Of a stretch of 64,000 bases of DNA, positions 52,216 through 61,251 are shown piece after piece. Below the pieces are notes generated by a model. That model made no database searches. It was not told the origin of the DNA and saw only the letters and a list, made by a program, of their open reading frames with translations. The stretch lies in assembly GCF_001984575.1 (NCBI RefSeq), contig NZ_LZNS01000001.1:411452-475451 (forward strand), given 5' to 3'. This DNA is from Streptomyces sp. MP131-18 (GTDB taxonomy: Bacteria; Actinomycetota; Actinomycetes; Streptomycetales; Streptomycetaceae). The translations under genes and the position numbers were made by a program. Position 1 is the stretch's first letter, and the number at the start of each line of letters is the position of its first letter.

Positions 52216-52296
52216 GGACGGGCCCTCCTTCTGCGCTGGGCTTCCTGCGGGAACGGACGTGGCGGCGCGGCACCGGCCACAGGCGCTAGTATACGA

Positions 52297-52311
52297 CAAC
52301 GATTTTCGTTT
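52297..52311. promoter_or_regulatory. Zur-box-like site between divergent zinc-starvation operons
   Basis: CAACGATTTTCGTTT, an AT-rich 7-1-7 repeat (10 of 14 symmetric) in a very GC-rich region, with TAGTAT at 52288-52293 usable as -10 towards L28. It would control the L28-S14 operon to the right and the peptide-COG0523-L32 operon to the left. Confidence 0.65.
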
Positions 52312-52341
52312 TCGAAAACTACCCGTGGAGGCGCCGTTCCC

Positions 52342-52578
52342 ATGTCCGCCCACTGCCAGCTCACCGGAGTACAGCCAAGCTTCGGCAACCGCATCTCACA
52401 CTCCCACCGACGCACCCGGCGCCGGTTCGACCCCAACATCCAGCACAAGCGCTACTGGTTGCCCAGCGAGGGCCGCCGGGTCCGGCTCACCCTCAGTGCC
52501 AGGGCCGTCAAGACCGTCGACGCCATCGGTATCGAAGCCGCCGTCGCCCGCATCCGCGCCAGGGGGGAGAAGGTCTGA
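52342..52578 (+). CDS. rpmB: Ribosomal protein L28, zinc-independent paralogue
   Basis: 78 residues. [27 protein letters not shown] is the L28 core. Only one Cys remains near the N terminus (HCQLTG) where the C+ form has CxxC, and the C-terminal pair is missing too. It starts 31 bases after the Zur-like site. Its stop overlaps the S14 start (TGATG), so both are made together under zinc shortage. Confidence 0.94.
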   Translation: MSAHCQLTGVQPSFGNRISHSHRRTRRRFDPNIQHKRYWLPSEGRRVRLTLSARAVKTVDAIGIEAAVARIRARGEKV

Positions 52579-52883
52579 TGGCCAAGAAGAGCAAGATCGC
52601 CAAGAACGAGGAGCGCAAGCGGATCGCGGCCCGCTACGCGGCCCGCAGGGCGGAGCTGAAGGAGACCATCCGCAGCCCGCGCAGCACCGATGCCGAACGT
52701 GTCGCCGCGCAGCGGGAGTTGCGCCGCCAGCCACGCGACGCGAGCCCCACCCGCGTCCGCAACCGCGACAGCATCGACGGCCGCCCCCGCGGCCACCTGC
52801 GCACCTTCGGCGTCTCCCGCATCAACCTGCGTCGCATGGCGCATGCCGGGGAGCTGCCCGGAGTCACCAAGTCCAGTTGGTGA
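52578..52883 (+). CDS. rpsN: Ribosomal protein S14, zinc-independent paralogue
   Basis: 101 residues, the length of the zinc-free long S14 form. It begins [14 protein letters not shown] and ends in [25 protein letters not shown], with [17 protein letters not shown] in place of the CxxC zinc ribbon. Translationally coupled to L28. Confidence 0.95.
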   Translation: MAKKSKIAKNEERKRIAARYAARRAELKETIRSPRSTDAERVAAQRELRRQPRDASPTRVRNRDSIDGRPRGHLRTFGVSRINLRRMAHAGELPGVTKSSW

Positions 52884-53048
52884 CCGCCGGCCGCGCCCGG
52901 CGCGCCACGGCGCGGCCGTTCGTCCCGGCGCCCCTCCCGCGCGGACGGGAAGGGGCGCCGCGGCCCGGCCGTTGAGCAGTTGCACACCAGTTGCAGTTAT
53001 CCTCGGCACGCAGGCACGCAGGACGCGCCGGAAGGGACCGCAGCACGG

Positions 53049-53819
53049 ATGACCGCCTCCACCCACTCCCCCGGCATCGGAGTCGTCCCGGCCCGGGTCG
53101 GTGCCGCCGAGGCGGACCGGGCCGGGTCGCTGCTCGCCCGCGACGGGGCGGTCGTGCTCACCGGACTCGAGGCGACCGCCGACGCACCGGTCGTCGCGGC
53201 CGCGCTGCTGCTGGGCAGCCGCCTGAGGGAGGTCTTCCCGCCGCGCCTGCGGCGCTCGCGCGACGGCGGGCCGGTGCGTCTGCACGCGGACGGTTTCGAC
53301 GTGGTCGTCGACATCGGCGGCGTGCCGGCCAGGCGGCGCGACCCGGACGAGGATCACGTCCTCATCCAGGGCGTCGAGCCGGCCCTTTCGGGAGGGCAGT
53401 CCTTCGTGGCCGACGCCTACCGTTTCGTGGAGCGGTGCGCCGCGGCCGATCCGCAGCTGCACGCGTTCCTCACCACGGTGGACGTGGACCTCTACGGCGC
53501 GTGGGCCGGGCTGCGGGGGCTGCCCGCGACCCCGCGGGTCGGCAGGCACGTCGAGTTCACCCGCACGGGCCGCCGGATCGTCCGGCGCACGGAGGGAGCC
53601 GCGCCCCTGCACCGCGATCCCGACGCCGACCACGTCCTGGCGATGCTGGAACGCCTGGCGGAGAGCGCGCAGGCACTGGAACGGACGCTTCCCCGGTTCG
53701 AGATCGCCGCCGGCGACGTCCTCGCGCTCGACAACTACCGCTGCTGGCACGGCAGGGACGCGCACCGCGGCGAACGCACCGTCCGCATCCTGACGTTGCG
53801 CACCTCCGACGCCCGCTGA
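53049..53819 (+). CDS. TauD/TfdA-like Fe(II)/2-oxoglutarate-dependent oxygenase
   Basis: 256 residues. The iron-binding facial triad is visible as HxD (His79 and Asp81 in RLHADG) and the distal His in DNYRCWHGRDAH, near which the 2-oxoglutarate-binding Arg occurs in GERTVRILTLR. GGQSFVADAYRF also fits. It stands in the zinc island between S14 and the surface protein without an obvious Zur site of its own. Substrate unknown; it may hydroxylate a metallophore precursor or an amino acid (speculative). Confidence 0.8.
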   Translation: MTASTHSPGIGVVPARVGAAEADRAGSLLARDGAVVLTGLEATADAPVVAAALLLGSRLREVFPPRLRRSRDGGPVRLHADGFDVVVDIGGVPARRRDPDEDHVLIQGVEPALSGGQSFVADAYRFVERCAAADPQLHAFLTTVDVDLYGAWAGLRGLPATPRVGRHVEFTRTGRRIVRRTEGAAPLHRDPDADHVLAMLERLAESAQALERTLPRFEIAAGDVLALDNYRCWHGRDAHRGERTVRILTLRTSDAR

Positions 53820-53878
53820 GCCACGCGGCCCGTGGTCCGCGGCGCGCCGCGGCAGGGACCCTTGCGCCCTTTAGTTGA

Positions 53879-53893
53879 AAATGATTATCGTTT
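53879..53893. promoter_or_regulatory. Zur box
   Basis: AAATGATTATCGTTT, 7-1-7 repeat with 12 of 14 symmetric positions, 47 bases before the next gene. Close to the Streptomyces Zur consensus (TGaaAATGATTttCA type). Confidence 0.75.
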
Positions 53894-53940
53894 GATTGCC
53901 GGCACGTTCTGCCCGTTCTTCACCAAGTGAGGTATCTACT

Positions 53941-54591
53941 GTGCGAGTTCCGAGACGCGCTCTGACCGTCACCGGCGGAATAGCCGCCGCCCTCGCGTGC
54001 GCTTCCCTGGCCACCGCGGCCGCCGCCGCTCCCACCGTGATCTCCCGCGGACACGTCGACGTGGTCGGCGTCGAGGTCGAGGGCGGCGCCTTCCAGGTGC
54101 ATGTCCACGACGAGGCGGGCGGCGCGGAGCACGCGCCGGCCGACGTCGTACTCGAAGCGCTCCCCGGCGCCGCCTACACCGTGCCGGGCGGCTCCTGCCA
54201 CGCCTTCCTCGGCAGCGCGGGCGACACCGTGCACCGGCTCCCGCAGGTCCAGGACGCGGACCTGCTGTGGGCCGGTCTTTCCGCCCACATCGACGCGGGC
54301 GTACTGGAGAACGACACGTTCACCCTCAGCCTCGACGGCGTTTCGGGACCGGGTGACTTCAGCGTCTACCAGGACGGCCTGTGCGCCACCGACACGCGCC
54401 TGTTCGACTCCGGTGACGGCATCGACGCGTCCGACACCACCGAACTCGACGCCCACAGCCACCTGCACGCCAACTGGGCCTTCACCGAGCCCGGCACGTA
54501 CACCGTCTCCTTCACCGTCAGCGGCTCGCTGGCCGACGGCACCCCGCTGCCCTCCGTCACCGAGGACTACACCTTCTCCGTCCTCCCGTAG
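53941..54591 (+). CDS. Secreted surface-anchored-protein-domain protein (zinc-uptake associated type)
   Basis: 216 residues from GTG 53941. A signal peptide (residues 1-30, ending AAAA) precedes a domain beginning TVISRGHVDVVGVEVEGGAFQVHVHDEAGG, followed by LWAGLSAHIDAGVL, then ELDAHSHLHANWAFTEPGTYTVSFTVSG, the pattern of the choice-of-anchor M / actinobacterial surface-anchored domain. That family occurs with zinc ABC transporters in actinobacteria. Here a Zur box directly upstream supports a role in binding or delivering zinc outside the cell. His/Asp clusters could be the ligands. Confidence 0.8.
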   Translation: MRVPRRALTVTGGIAAALACASLATAAAAAPTVISRGHVDVVGVEVEGGAFQVHVHDEAGGAEHAPADVVLEALPGAAYTVPGGSCHAFLGSAGDTVHRLPQVQDADLLWAGLSAHIDAGVLENDTFTLSLDGVSGPGDFSVYQDGLCATDTRLFDSGDGIDASDTTELDAHSHLHANWAFTEPGTYTVSFTVSGSLADGTPLPSVTEDYTFSVLP

Positions 54592-54701
54592 CCCCGCCCC
54601 TCCTCCCGAACCGTCACCGCACCGCCCCCGCGCACAGGCCGGCCCGCACCGCTTCCCAGGGGCCGCCCCCGGGCCGGGGGACGTCGCAGCCGCGGTGACA
54701 C

Positions 54702-54734
54702 GCCCCCGGGCCCATGCTTCACGGGCCCGGGGGC
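54702..54734 (+). terminator. Hairpin terminator after the surface-protein gene
   Basis: 12-bp perfect stem (54702-54713 with 54723-54734) and a 9-base loop, 111 bases past the stop and 59 bases before the next Zur-like site. The rest of this 276-base gap holds no gene. Confidence 0.6.
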
Positions 54735-54792
54735 CTTCCCCCGCGGCCGACCCGCGCCGAGCGGACGGGGAACGCGACGGGCCCGCCAGATG

Positions 54793-54809
54793 GAAAGCAT
54801 TATCATTTC
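54793..54809. promoter_or_regulatory. Zur-box-like site upstream of an MFS gene
   Basis: GAAAGCATTATCATTTC, 12 of 16 symmetric positions around 54801, an AT-rich island 59 bases before the MFS start. Confidence 0.6.
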
Positions 54810-54867
54810 ATCGTGCAGGGTCCGCGTGTCCCGCACGCCATCCGGCAGCACAAAGGAGTCCCGTCCC

Positions 54868-56142
54868 GTGGCCGCACCCTCGGCGCCGCCCATCGTTCCG
54901 CCGCCCGCCGAGCAGCCGTCCCTGCTCCGTGACACCGCCTTCCTCCGGCTGTGGTGCGGGACGACGGCCTCCGGACTTGCGACCTGGGCGCTGCCCTTCG
55001 TGCTCGGCCTCGCCGTCCTGGACCGCTCGCTCGGCGCCACCGGCCTGGGCATCCTGCTGGCCGCGCGAACGGCCGGGTTCCTCGCCGCCGTTCCCATCGG
55101 CGGCGTCCTTGCCGACCGCCACTCCCGCCGCGCCGTCGTCTTCTGGTCCGGCGCGGCCGCCGCGGCCGCCACGCCCCTGATCGCCACGGGACAGGGGCGT
55201 TCCATGCTGCTGATGGGGGCCGCGGCGGCCGTGGTCGGCGCCGGCCAGGGTGCCTGCCGCCCGGCCTACCAGGCACTCACCGCCGAAGTCGTCGACGCCG
55301 CACGCCGCAGGCAGGCCAACGCGGCGACCTCGCTGTCCGTCCGCGTCACCACGCTGCTCGCCCCCGGCCTCACGGCCGCACTCGCCACGATCCTGTCCAC
55401 GCGGGCGCTGCTGCTGCTCACCGCGCTGCTGTGGCTCGTCTCCGCCACCGTCCCGCCCCGGGGACGCCACCGCACGCCGCCCGCCCCGGAACGCGAGTCG
55501 GTCCTCGCGGAGTTCGCGCAGGGCGTCCGCGAGGCACGCAGGCACCCCTGGTTCCTGGCCGGTCTTGCGGCGCTGACCACCGTCATCGCCACCGGCTACT
55601 CCGCGACCGGCGTCCTGCTGCCGCTCATCAGCCGCGACCGGTACGACACCGAGGCCGTCCTCACCGCGGCCATGACGGCCTACACGGCGGGCGCCCTGGC
55701 CGGGGCCGCCCTGCTCGCCCGCCGGTCCCCGCGCAACCAGGGCTGGGCCGCCCTGGCGGGCCTCGCCTGCTACGGCCTCGCCCCGCTGAGTCTGCTCCTC
55801 CCGGTCCCCGCCCTGGTGGTGGCGGGCGCCTACGCGCTGGCGGGCCTTGGCATCGAACTGTTCAACGTGCCCTGGTTCACGGCAATACAGCGCGAGGTCG
55901 ACCCGCGCCTGCTCGCGCGCGTCTCCTCCCTCGACTTCCTGCTGTCCTACGGGCTCGCGCCGCTGGGCCTCGCCCTCATCGCCCCGGCTCTCGACGGTTT
56001 CGGACCGACAGGGGTGCTCGGCGCCTGCGCGGTGCTCTGCTTCCTCGCCCCCGCCGCCGCTGCCCTCGCCCCGACCGCGCGCCACTTCTCGCACGAGGCG
56101 CCGCGCCCGCCCGCGAACGGGGGCGGCCCCCGCCGCGGTTGA
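54868..56142 (+). CDS. MFS transporter, probably Zur-regulated (metallophore exporter-like)
   Basis: 424 residues from GTG 54868, with AAAGGAG upstream. About 12 membrane segments; the loop VLADRHSRRAVV (motif A) and the N-terminal half resemble the enterobactin-exporter (EntS) branch of MFS. A Zur-like box lies upstream. An exporter of a zinc-binding metallophore would fit zinc starvation, though no metallophore synthase is in the window. The natural substrate is inferred only. Confidence 0.82.
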   Translation: MAAPSAPPIVPPPAEQPSLLRDTAFLRLWCGTTASGLATWALPFVLGLAVLDRSLGATGLGILLAARTAGFLAAVPIGGVLADRHSRRAVVFWSGAAAAAATPLIATGQGRSMLLMGAAAAVVGAGQGACRPAYQALTAEVVDAARRRQANAATSLSVRVTTLLAPGLTAALATILSTRALLLLTALLWLVSATVPPRGRHRTPPAPERESVLAEFAQGVREARRHPWFLAGLAALTTVIATGYSATGVLLPLISRDRYDTEAVLTAAMTAYTAGALAGAALLARRSPRNQGWAALAGLACYGLAPLSLLLPVPALVVAGAYALAGLGIELFNVPWFTAIQREVDPRLLARVSSLDFLLSYGLAPLGLALIAPALDGFGPTGVLGACAVLCFLAPAAAALAPTARHFSHEAPRPPANGGGPRRG

Positions 56143-56227
56143 GCGGTGCGGTTCGGGTGATATGGTCCGTTCGCGTGTTCGGGCGGGCGTGCGGCCTTCG
56201 TCCGCCCACCGAGGAAAGGTCAGCCGC

Positions 56228-56893
56228 GTGTACGACGACCAGCAGCAGGCCCCCGAGGGTGGCCTGCCAGCCGGTGACCCGCTGGCCGGGGCCGTACGGA
56301 TCACCTCCGAGGCCGAGATCACGGAGCTGCTGGGCACGCCCCACCCCGTGGTGATCGACAAGGTGCGGCCGGATATCGGGGAGTTCGAACGGCTGTGGCT
56401 GGCACACTCGCCGTTCTGCATGATCGCCACCTCGGCCGCGGACGGCAGCTGCGACGTCTCGCCCAAGGGCGATCCGCCCGGTTTTGCGCAGGTCCTCGAC
56501 CCCACCACCGTCGTCATCCCCGACCGGCCGGGAAACCGGCGCGCGGACGGCTGGCGGAACGTACTGGCCAATCCCCGGGTGGGCACCGTCTTCATGGTGC
56601 CCGGGCTCGGCGAGGTCCTGCGGATCAACGGCACGGCCGAACTGGTCAGGGACGCCCCCTTCTTCGAGCGGCTCGCCCTGGACGGGGTGCACCCGCGGCT
56701 CGCCCTGGTCATCCGCACCCGGGAGGTCTACTTCCACTGCTCCCGCGCGCTGACCAGGGGCGGGGTCTGGCGCCCGGAAAGCTGGGCGCCTGAGGCGCTG
56801 CCGCCCCGCCCGCCCACGAGGCGCCGGGGCGAGGAGCGGCGGGCGGCCCCGGCACGGCCCACGGGGCAGGATAGGTTAGCCTCAGCTAAGTAA
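56228..56893 (+). CDS. FMN-dependent PPOX-type (pyridoxamine-phosphate-oxidase-like) flavoprotein
   Basis: 221 residues from GTG 56228, GAGGAAAGG upstream. Split-barrel flavin fold: PFCMIATSAADGSCDVSPKGDPPGF is the signature of the MSMEG_1061-like FMN-binding group, followed by VVIPDRPGNRRADGWRNVLANPRVG. A cytoplasmic F420- or FMN-dependent reductase is likely. The C-terminal tail is Arg/Pro-rich. Its last codons overlap the iron box of the siderophore importer. Confidence 0.85.
   Translation: MYDDQQQAPEGGLPAGDPLAGAVRITSEAEITELLGTPHPVVIDKVRPDIGEFERLWLAHSPFCMIATSAADGSCDVSPKGDPPGFAQVLDPTTVVIPDRPGNRRADGWRNVLANPRVGTVFMVPGLGEVLRINGTAELVRDAPFFERLALDGVHPRLALVIRTREVYFHCSRALTRGGVWRPESWAPEALPPRPPTRRRGEERRAAPARPTGQDRLASAK
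56871..56889. promoter_or_regulatory. DmdR/IdeR-type iron box upstream of siderophore permeases
   Basis: A 19-bp element matching the TTAGGTTAGGCTAACCTAA consensus at 15 of 19 positions. It lies inside the last codons of the preceding gene and ends 4 bases before that gene's TAA stop is complete. Iron-bound DmdR would repress the importer. Confidence 0.7.
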
Positions 56894-56920
56894 CGACGTG
56901 CGACAAGGGCCGGGAACGAC

Positions 56921-56968
56921 ATGTCTGATGGGTGTGCGGCCGCCGTTCCGGGGACCCCTCCGTGGTGA
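56921..56968 (+). other. Possible 15-residue coupled leader peptide
   Basis: ATG 56921 opens MSDGCAAAVPGTPPW, whose stop overlaps GTG 56965 as GTGA. GGGAA lies about 6 bases upstream. The permease GTG has no Shine-Dalgarno sequence of its own, so coupling through this reading frame is plausible. It may be no more than a chance frame. Confidence 0.35.
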
Positions 56969-58017
56969 CCGCGGACGCCGGCCGGGCCGTCGCCGCGCGG
57001 CCCGCGGCCCGGTCGGTCCGCAGCCGTCCGGCACTGGCCGCCGGGCTGCTGGCCACCTGCCTCCTGCTGCTCCTGGCCTGTGCGGCGAGTCTGGCGTTCG
57101 GCGCCGAGAGCCTGCCGTCCGGCACGGTGCTCACCGCCCTGCTGGACTACGACGCCACCGACCGTGACCAGTTGATCGTGCGGCACCTGCGCGTGCCCCG
57201 CACGTTCGCCGGACTGCTCGTGGGCGTCGCCCTCGGCCTGGCGGGTGCGGTGATGCAGGGCATCGCCCGCAATCCGCTGGCCGACCCCGGCATCCTCGGG
57301 ATCAACGCGGGCGCCGGTCTTTTCGTGGTGCTGGGCATCGGCTGGTTCGGTCTCACCTCCTTCTCCGGCTACGTGTGGTGCGGCTTCGTCGGAGCCCTGC
57401 TCGCCGCCGTGCTGGTGTACGGCATCAGTGCGCTGGGCCGCGAGGGCGCCACGCCGGTCAAGCTGGCGCTGGCCGGGGCCACGACGACGGCCGCGCTCGG
57501 CTCGGTGACCAGCGCGCTGGTGCTGAGCGATACCGACACCTTCGACCAGTACCGCTTCTGGCAGGTCGGCACCCTCTCCCGCAGCGCCGAGACCGTGGAG
57601 CAGGCCGCGCCGTTCATCGTGCTCGGCCTGCTGGCCGCGCTGGGCTGCGGCCGGTACCTCAATGCCCTGGCGCTGGGCGAGGACGTGGCCCGGGCGCTGG
57701 GCCAGCGGGTCGGCCTGGTGCGCGCGGCGTGCGCGCTCGTGGTGGTGCTGCTGTGCGGCGCGGCCACGGCGCTGTGCGGGCCGATCGTCTTCGTCGGGCT
57801 GGTCGTGCCGCACATCGTGCGGGCCTTCACCGGCTCCGACTACCGCTGGATCCTGCCCTATTCCGCGGTACTCGCCCCTTGTCTGCTGCTCGTGGCCGAC
57901 GTGATCGGCCGCCTGCTCGCCCCGCCCTCCGAGGTGCAGGTCGGCATCGTGACCGCGGTGCTCGGCGCCATCCCGTTCGTCCTGCTGGTCCGCGGCCGGA
58001 AGCAGGCAGAGCTGTGA
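56965..58017 (+). CDS. Iron-siderophore ABC transporter permease 1 (FecCD family)
   Basis: 350 residues from GTG 56965 (the frame is open to 56932). About nine or ten membrane segments; family motif RLRVPRTFAGLLVGVALGLAGAVMQGIARNPLADPGILGINAGAG and GPIVFVGLVVPHIVRAFTG, the ATPase-contact region. Forms a heterodimeric channel with permease 2, whose start overlaps by 4 bases. Iron box upstream. Confidence 0.94.
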   Translation: MTADAGRAVAARPAARSVRSRPALAAGLLATCLLLLLACAASLAFGAESLPSGTVLTALLDYDATDRDQLIVRHLRVPRTFAGLLVGVALGLAGAVMQGIARNPLADPGILGINAGAGLFVVLGIGWFGLTSFSGYVWCGFVGALLAAVLVYGISALGREGATPVKLALAGATTTAALGSVTSALVLSDTDTFDQYRFWQVGTLSRSAETVEQAAPFIVLGLLAALGCGRYLNALALGEDVARALGQRVGLVRAACALVVVLLCGAATALCGPIVFVGLVVPHIVRAFTGSDYRWILPYSAVLAPCLLLVADVIGRLLAPPSEVQVGIVTAVLGAIPFVLLVRGRKQAEL

Positions 58018-59117
58018 GCAGAGCTGTGAACGGCCCCGGAACCGCCGCCGTGCCGCGCCCCGCCGGGCGGGCGCGCCCTGCCCAGGCCGCCGCCCGGGAG
58101 GCCGTGCGCGCCGCGCGGCGCACGGGTCGGGGGCGCGAAGTCTTCGTCTGCGCGCTGCTGTCGGTCGTGCTGGTCGCCGTCTTCGCGGGAACCGTCTGCT
58201 TCAGCGGCCGTTCGGTCGCCCCCGGCGAGGTGCTGGAGGCGATCGGCGGCGGCGGCAGCCGGGCGACGTACTACCTGATCGTCGAGCTGCGGCTGCCGCG
58301 CGCGCTCACCGGCGTCCTGATCGGGCTGTCCTTCGGTCTTGCGGGCGCGGTCTTCCAGACCCTGCTCCGCAACCCGCTGGCCAGCCCGGACGTCATCGGC
58401 ATCAGCGCGGGGGCCAGCGCGGCAGCGGTCGTCGCGAGTGTGACCCTCGGTGCCGGCGGCGCCGCCATGTCGCTGTCCGCGCTGGGCGGCGCGCTGCTCG
58501 CGGCCACGCTCATCTATCTGCTGGCCTGGCGCCGTGGTGTCACCGGGCAGCGCCTGGTGCTCATCGGAATCGGGATCGCCGCCGCGCTGACCAGCGTCGT
58601 GTCCCACACCATGACGCGTTCGTCCGCCGTGGTCGCCCAGGAGGCGCGGGTCTGGCTCACCGGCAGCCTCAACGGGCGCACCTGGGAGCAGGTGGGGCCG
58701 CTGCTGATCGCGGTGGCCGTGCTGTTCCCGCTGACGGCCCTGGCGGCGCGCCCGCTGGGAGCGCTCCAGCTCGGCGACGACGCGGCCAGCGGTCTGGGGA
58801 CGCGGGTGGAACGTTCCCGGCTGGCGCTGATCGGCTGCGCGGTCGCGCTGACCGGCACGGCGACCGCGGCGGCGGGACCGGTGGGCTTCGTGGCGTTCGT
58901 CTCCGGCCCGATCGCCCGCCAGCTGCTGGGCCGCAGCACGCCCGCGCTGGTGCCGTCCGCGCTGGTCGGCGCGGTGATCGTGCTGGTCGCCGACCTGGTC
59001 GCACAGCACGGTCTGGGACCGAACCAGTTCCCGGTCGGCCTGGTCACCAGCATGATCGGCGCGCCCTATCTGCTGTGGCTGCTGGCCCGCGCCAACCGCG
59101 GGGGGCGCGGCGGATGA
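58014..59117 (+). CDS. Iron-siderophore ABC transporter permease 2 (FecCD family)
   Basis: 367 residues, GTG overlapping the stop of permease 1. A long basic N-terminal segment of about 40 residues precedes the membrane part. Motifs [47 protein letters not shown] and [19 protein letters not shown] match the FepG side of the importer. The dinucleotide GAGCTGTGA occurs twice across the junction, a short direct repeat without clear meaning. Confidence 0.94.
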   Translation: MSRAVNGPGTAAVPRPAGRARPAQAAAREAVRAARRTGRGREVFVCALLSVVLVAVFAGTVCFSGRSVAPGEVLEAIGGGGSRATYYLIVELRLPRALTGVLIGLSFGLAGAVFQTLLRNPLASPDVIGISAGASAAAVVASVTLGAGGAAMSLSALGGALLAATLIYLLAWRRGVTGQRLVLIGIGIAAALTSVVSHTMTRSSAVVAQEARVWLTGSLNGRTWEQVGPLLIAVAVLFPLTALAARPLGALQLGDDAASGLGTRVERSRLALIGCAVALTGTATAAAGPVGFVAFVSGPIARQLLGRSTPALVPSALVGAVIVLVADLVAQHGLGPNQFPVGLVTSMIGAPYLLWLLARANRGGRGG

Positions 59118-59160
59118 CCGCCCCATGACGCCCCCGCGAAACACACCGCACGAGGCGCAC

Positions 59161-59196
59161 GCCCCACCGACGACGCACGCCCCACCGACGACGCAC
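59161..59196 (+). repeat. Tandem 18-bp repeat before the siderophore ATPase
   Basis: GCCCCACCGACGACGCAC occurs twice in direct succession, followed by a looser 17-bp duplication. It lies between permease 2 and ATG 59248. If the earlier ATG 59125 were used, the repeat would encode HAPPTT twice. Confidence 0.7.
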
Positions 59197-59247
59197 GGAC
59201 CACGCCGAAGCACGGACCACGCCGCACACGACACGGGAACGACGCGC

Positions 59248-60084
59248 ATGACGGACGGACACTCGCTGCGGACCGACCGGCTGCGGCTCGCCTACGACAG
59301 CCACGAAGTGGTCAAGGGGCTCTCCTTCGAGGTGCCGCCCGGCCGCTTCACGGCGATCGTCGGGCCCAACGCCTGCGGCAAGTCGACCTTGCTGCGCGGC
59401 ATGGCCCGCCTGCTGGCGCCGGCATCGGGCGCCGTGCTGCTCGACGGCCGGAGCATCCACACGCTGCCGACTCGCGAAGTGGCGGCGACACTGGGCATGT
59501 TGCCGCAGAGCCCGGTCGCCCCCGAGGGCATCACCGTCACCGACCTGGTCAGCCGGGGCCGTTACCCGCACCAGGGCTGGTTCCGGCGGTGGACGGGCGA
59601 CGACGAGGCGGCGGTCGCCGAGGCGCTGCTCGCGACGGACGTGCTGGAGCTGGCGGAACGGCCGGTGGACGAGTTGTCCGGTGGTCAGCGGCAGCGCGTG
59701 TGGATCGCGATGGCGCTGGCCCAGCGCACCGAGCTGCTGCTGCTCGACGAGCCCACCACCTATCTGGACCTCCCGCACCAGGTGGAGGTGCTCGACCTGC
59801 TGACCGATCTCAACCGCACGGAGGGCACCACGGTCGTCACCGTGCTGCACGACCTCAACCTCGCCTGCCGGTACGCCGATCACCTGGTAGCCCTGCGCGC
59901 CGGCGAGATCGTCGCGCAGGGGGCGCCTGCGGAGGTGGTCACCGAGCAGGTGGTCGCGGACGTGTTCGGCATGCGCTGCGCGCTGGTGCCCGACCCGCTG
60001 TCGGGCACGCCGATGGTCGTTCCGGTGGGTCGTCACCACTGCGCCCGGCCGGCAGGAGTCGCCCCGCCCGCACCCTCGGAGTAA
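59248..60084 (+). CDS. Iron-siderophore ABC transporter ATP-binding protein
   Basis: 278 residues from ATG 59248, chosen because the upstream 41 codons from ATG 59125 are low-complexity repeat. Walker [10 protein letters not shown], signature LSGGQRQRV, Walker B LLLLDEP with the TTYLDLPHQ element typical of Fe-siderophore (FecE/FepC) ATPases. Powers the two upstream permeases. The stop codon overlaps the iron box of the binding protein. Confidence 0.93.
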   Translation: MTDGHSLRTDRLRLAYDSHEVVKGLSFEVPPGRFTAIVGPNACGKSTLLRGMARLLAPASGAVLLDGRSIHTLPTREVAATLGMLPQSPVAPEGITVTDLVSRGRYPHQGWFRRWTGDDEAAVAEALLATDVLELAERPVDELSGGQRQRVWIAMALAQRTELLLLDEPTTYLDLPHQVEVLDLLTDLNRTEGTTVVTVLHDLNLACRYADHLVALRAGEIVAQGAPAEVVTEQVVADVFGMRCALVPDPLSGTPMVVPVGRHHCARPAGVAPPAPSE

Positions 60085-60100
60085 GGTGAGGCTAACCTAA
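60082..60100. promoter_or_regulatory. DmdR/IdeR iron box and leaderless promoter of the siderophore-binding protein
   Basis: 19-bp element with 17 of 19 consensus matches. Its right half includes TAACCT (60093-60098), a probable -10, and the ATG at 60105 follows 6 bases later with no ribosome-binding site. So repression would act on a leaderless transcript, separate from the permease operon. Confidence 0.8.
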
Positions 60101-60104
60101 TCGC

Positions 60105-61124
60105 ATGGTTGCACGACTTTTCGGCCGCACCGGCCGCTCCCGCGCGGCAGTGTCCCTGGTGGCGCTCCCGTTCCTGCTGCTCCCCACCGGCTGTGCCTGG
60201 TCGGGGGACGAGGAGACGGACGACGCGCCCTCCGCCGAGGGCGGCGGCACGTTCCCCGTCGAGGTGCCCACCAAGTTCGGCACCGTCACCGTGCCGGAGG
60301 AGCCCCGCCGCGTCGTCGCCCTGGGCTGGGGCGACGCGGAGACCGCCCTCGCGCTGGACGTCCAGCCGGTCGGCGCGAGCGACTGGCTCGCCTTCGGCGG
60401 CGACGGCGTCGGCCCCTGGGCCGAAGGGCTCTACGAGGAGTCGCCGGAGATCATCGGCACCCTTGAGCCCGAGTACGACCGCATCAGCGAGCTGAACCCG
60501 GACCTCATCCTGGACACCAAGTCCAGCGGCAGCCAGGAGCGTTACGACCAGCTCTCCCGGATCGCCCCGACCATCGGCGTGCCGGACGAAGAGGCCGACG
60601 AGTACAAGACCTCCTGGCAGGACCAGGTGCGGCTGGTCGCCACGGCACTGGGCCGGGCCACGGAGGGCGAGGAGCTGACCGCGCAGCTGGAGGGCCAGTT
60701 CGCCGCCGTGGCCGAGGAGCACCCCGAGTTCGCCGGCCGGACCGTCACCGTCGGCAGCCTCTACAGCGGCGGCTGGGGCGCCTACGTGCGCGGCGGCGGC
60801 CGGATCGAGTTCCTGGAGGCGCTTGGCTTCGAGAACAACCCGGCCATCCAGGAGCAGGCGACCGAGGCGTTCTCCGTGCCGGTCTCCAACGAGCGGCTCG
60901 ATCTGCTCGACGCCGACGTGATTCTGATGACGGCGATCGGCGTGGAGGCGTCCGCCATCGAGGGCGACCCCCTCTACCAGGCGGTCCCGGCGGTCGCGGA
61001 CGGCCGGGCGCGGGTGATGGACCCGGAGGTCGGCGAGCCGTTCGCCGCGAACACGCCGCTGTCCATCCCCCACGCCCTCGACATGATGCTGCCGGTCCTC
61101 GAGGAACTGACCGCAGCCTCCTAA
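60105..61124 (+). CDS. Iron-siderophore-binding lipoprotein
   Basis: 339 residues. A lipoprotein signal ends with LLPTGC (lipidated Cys30). The FepB/CeuE-type fold shows GTVTVPEEPRRVVALGWGDAETALALDVQPVGA, PDLILDTKSSGSQERYDQLSRIAPTIG and a WQDQVRLVATALG helix. It captures ferric siderophore and hands it to the permeases encoded upstream. Directly iron-regulated by the box before its start. Confidence 0.94.
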   Translation: MVARLFGRTGRSRAAVSLVALPFLLLPTGCAWSGDEETDDAPSAEGGGTFPVEVPTKFGTVTVPEEPRRVVALGWGDAETALALDVQPVGASDWLAFGGDGVGPWAEGLYEESPEIIGTLEPEYDRISELNPDLILDTKSSGSQERYDQLSRIAPTIGVPDEEADEYKTSWQDQVRLVATALGRATEGEELTAQLEGQFAAVAEEHPEFAGRTVTVGSLYSGGWGAYVRGGGRIEFLEALGFENNPAIQEQATEAFSVPVSNERLDLLDADVILMTAIGVEASAIEGDPLYQAVPAVADGRARVMDPEVGEPFAANTPLSIPHALDMMLPVLEELTAAS

Positions 61125-61251
61125 CCGTTCGCCACGGGGGCGTCCCGGCCGTGTCCCATCCCTGTCACGGAAGCCCACCGGCCGTTTGTCGCCCGGGGAC
61201 CGCCGGGGATGGGCGGGGAAGGGAACGTTCGCGGAAACGGGGGAACGTGCG

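Noticed and set aside
59125..59247. Earlier start for the siderophore ATPase
   Set aside because: It adds 41 low-complexity residues made by tandem repeats and has no convincing ribosome-binding site; kept only as an alternative.
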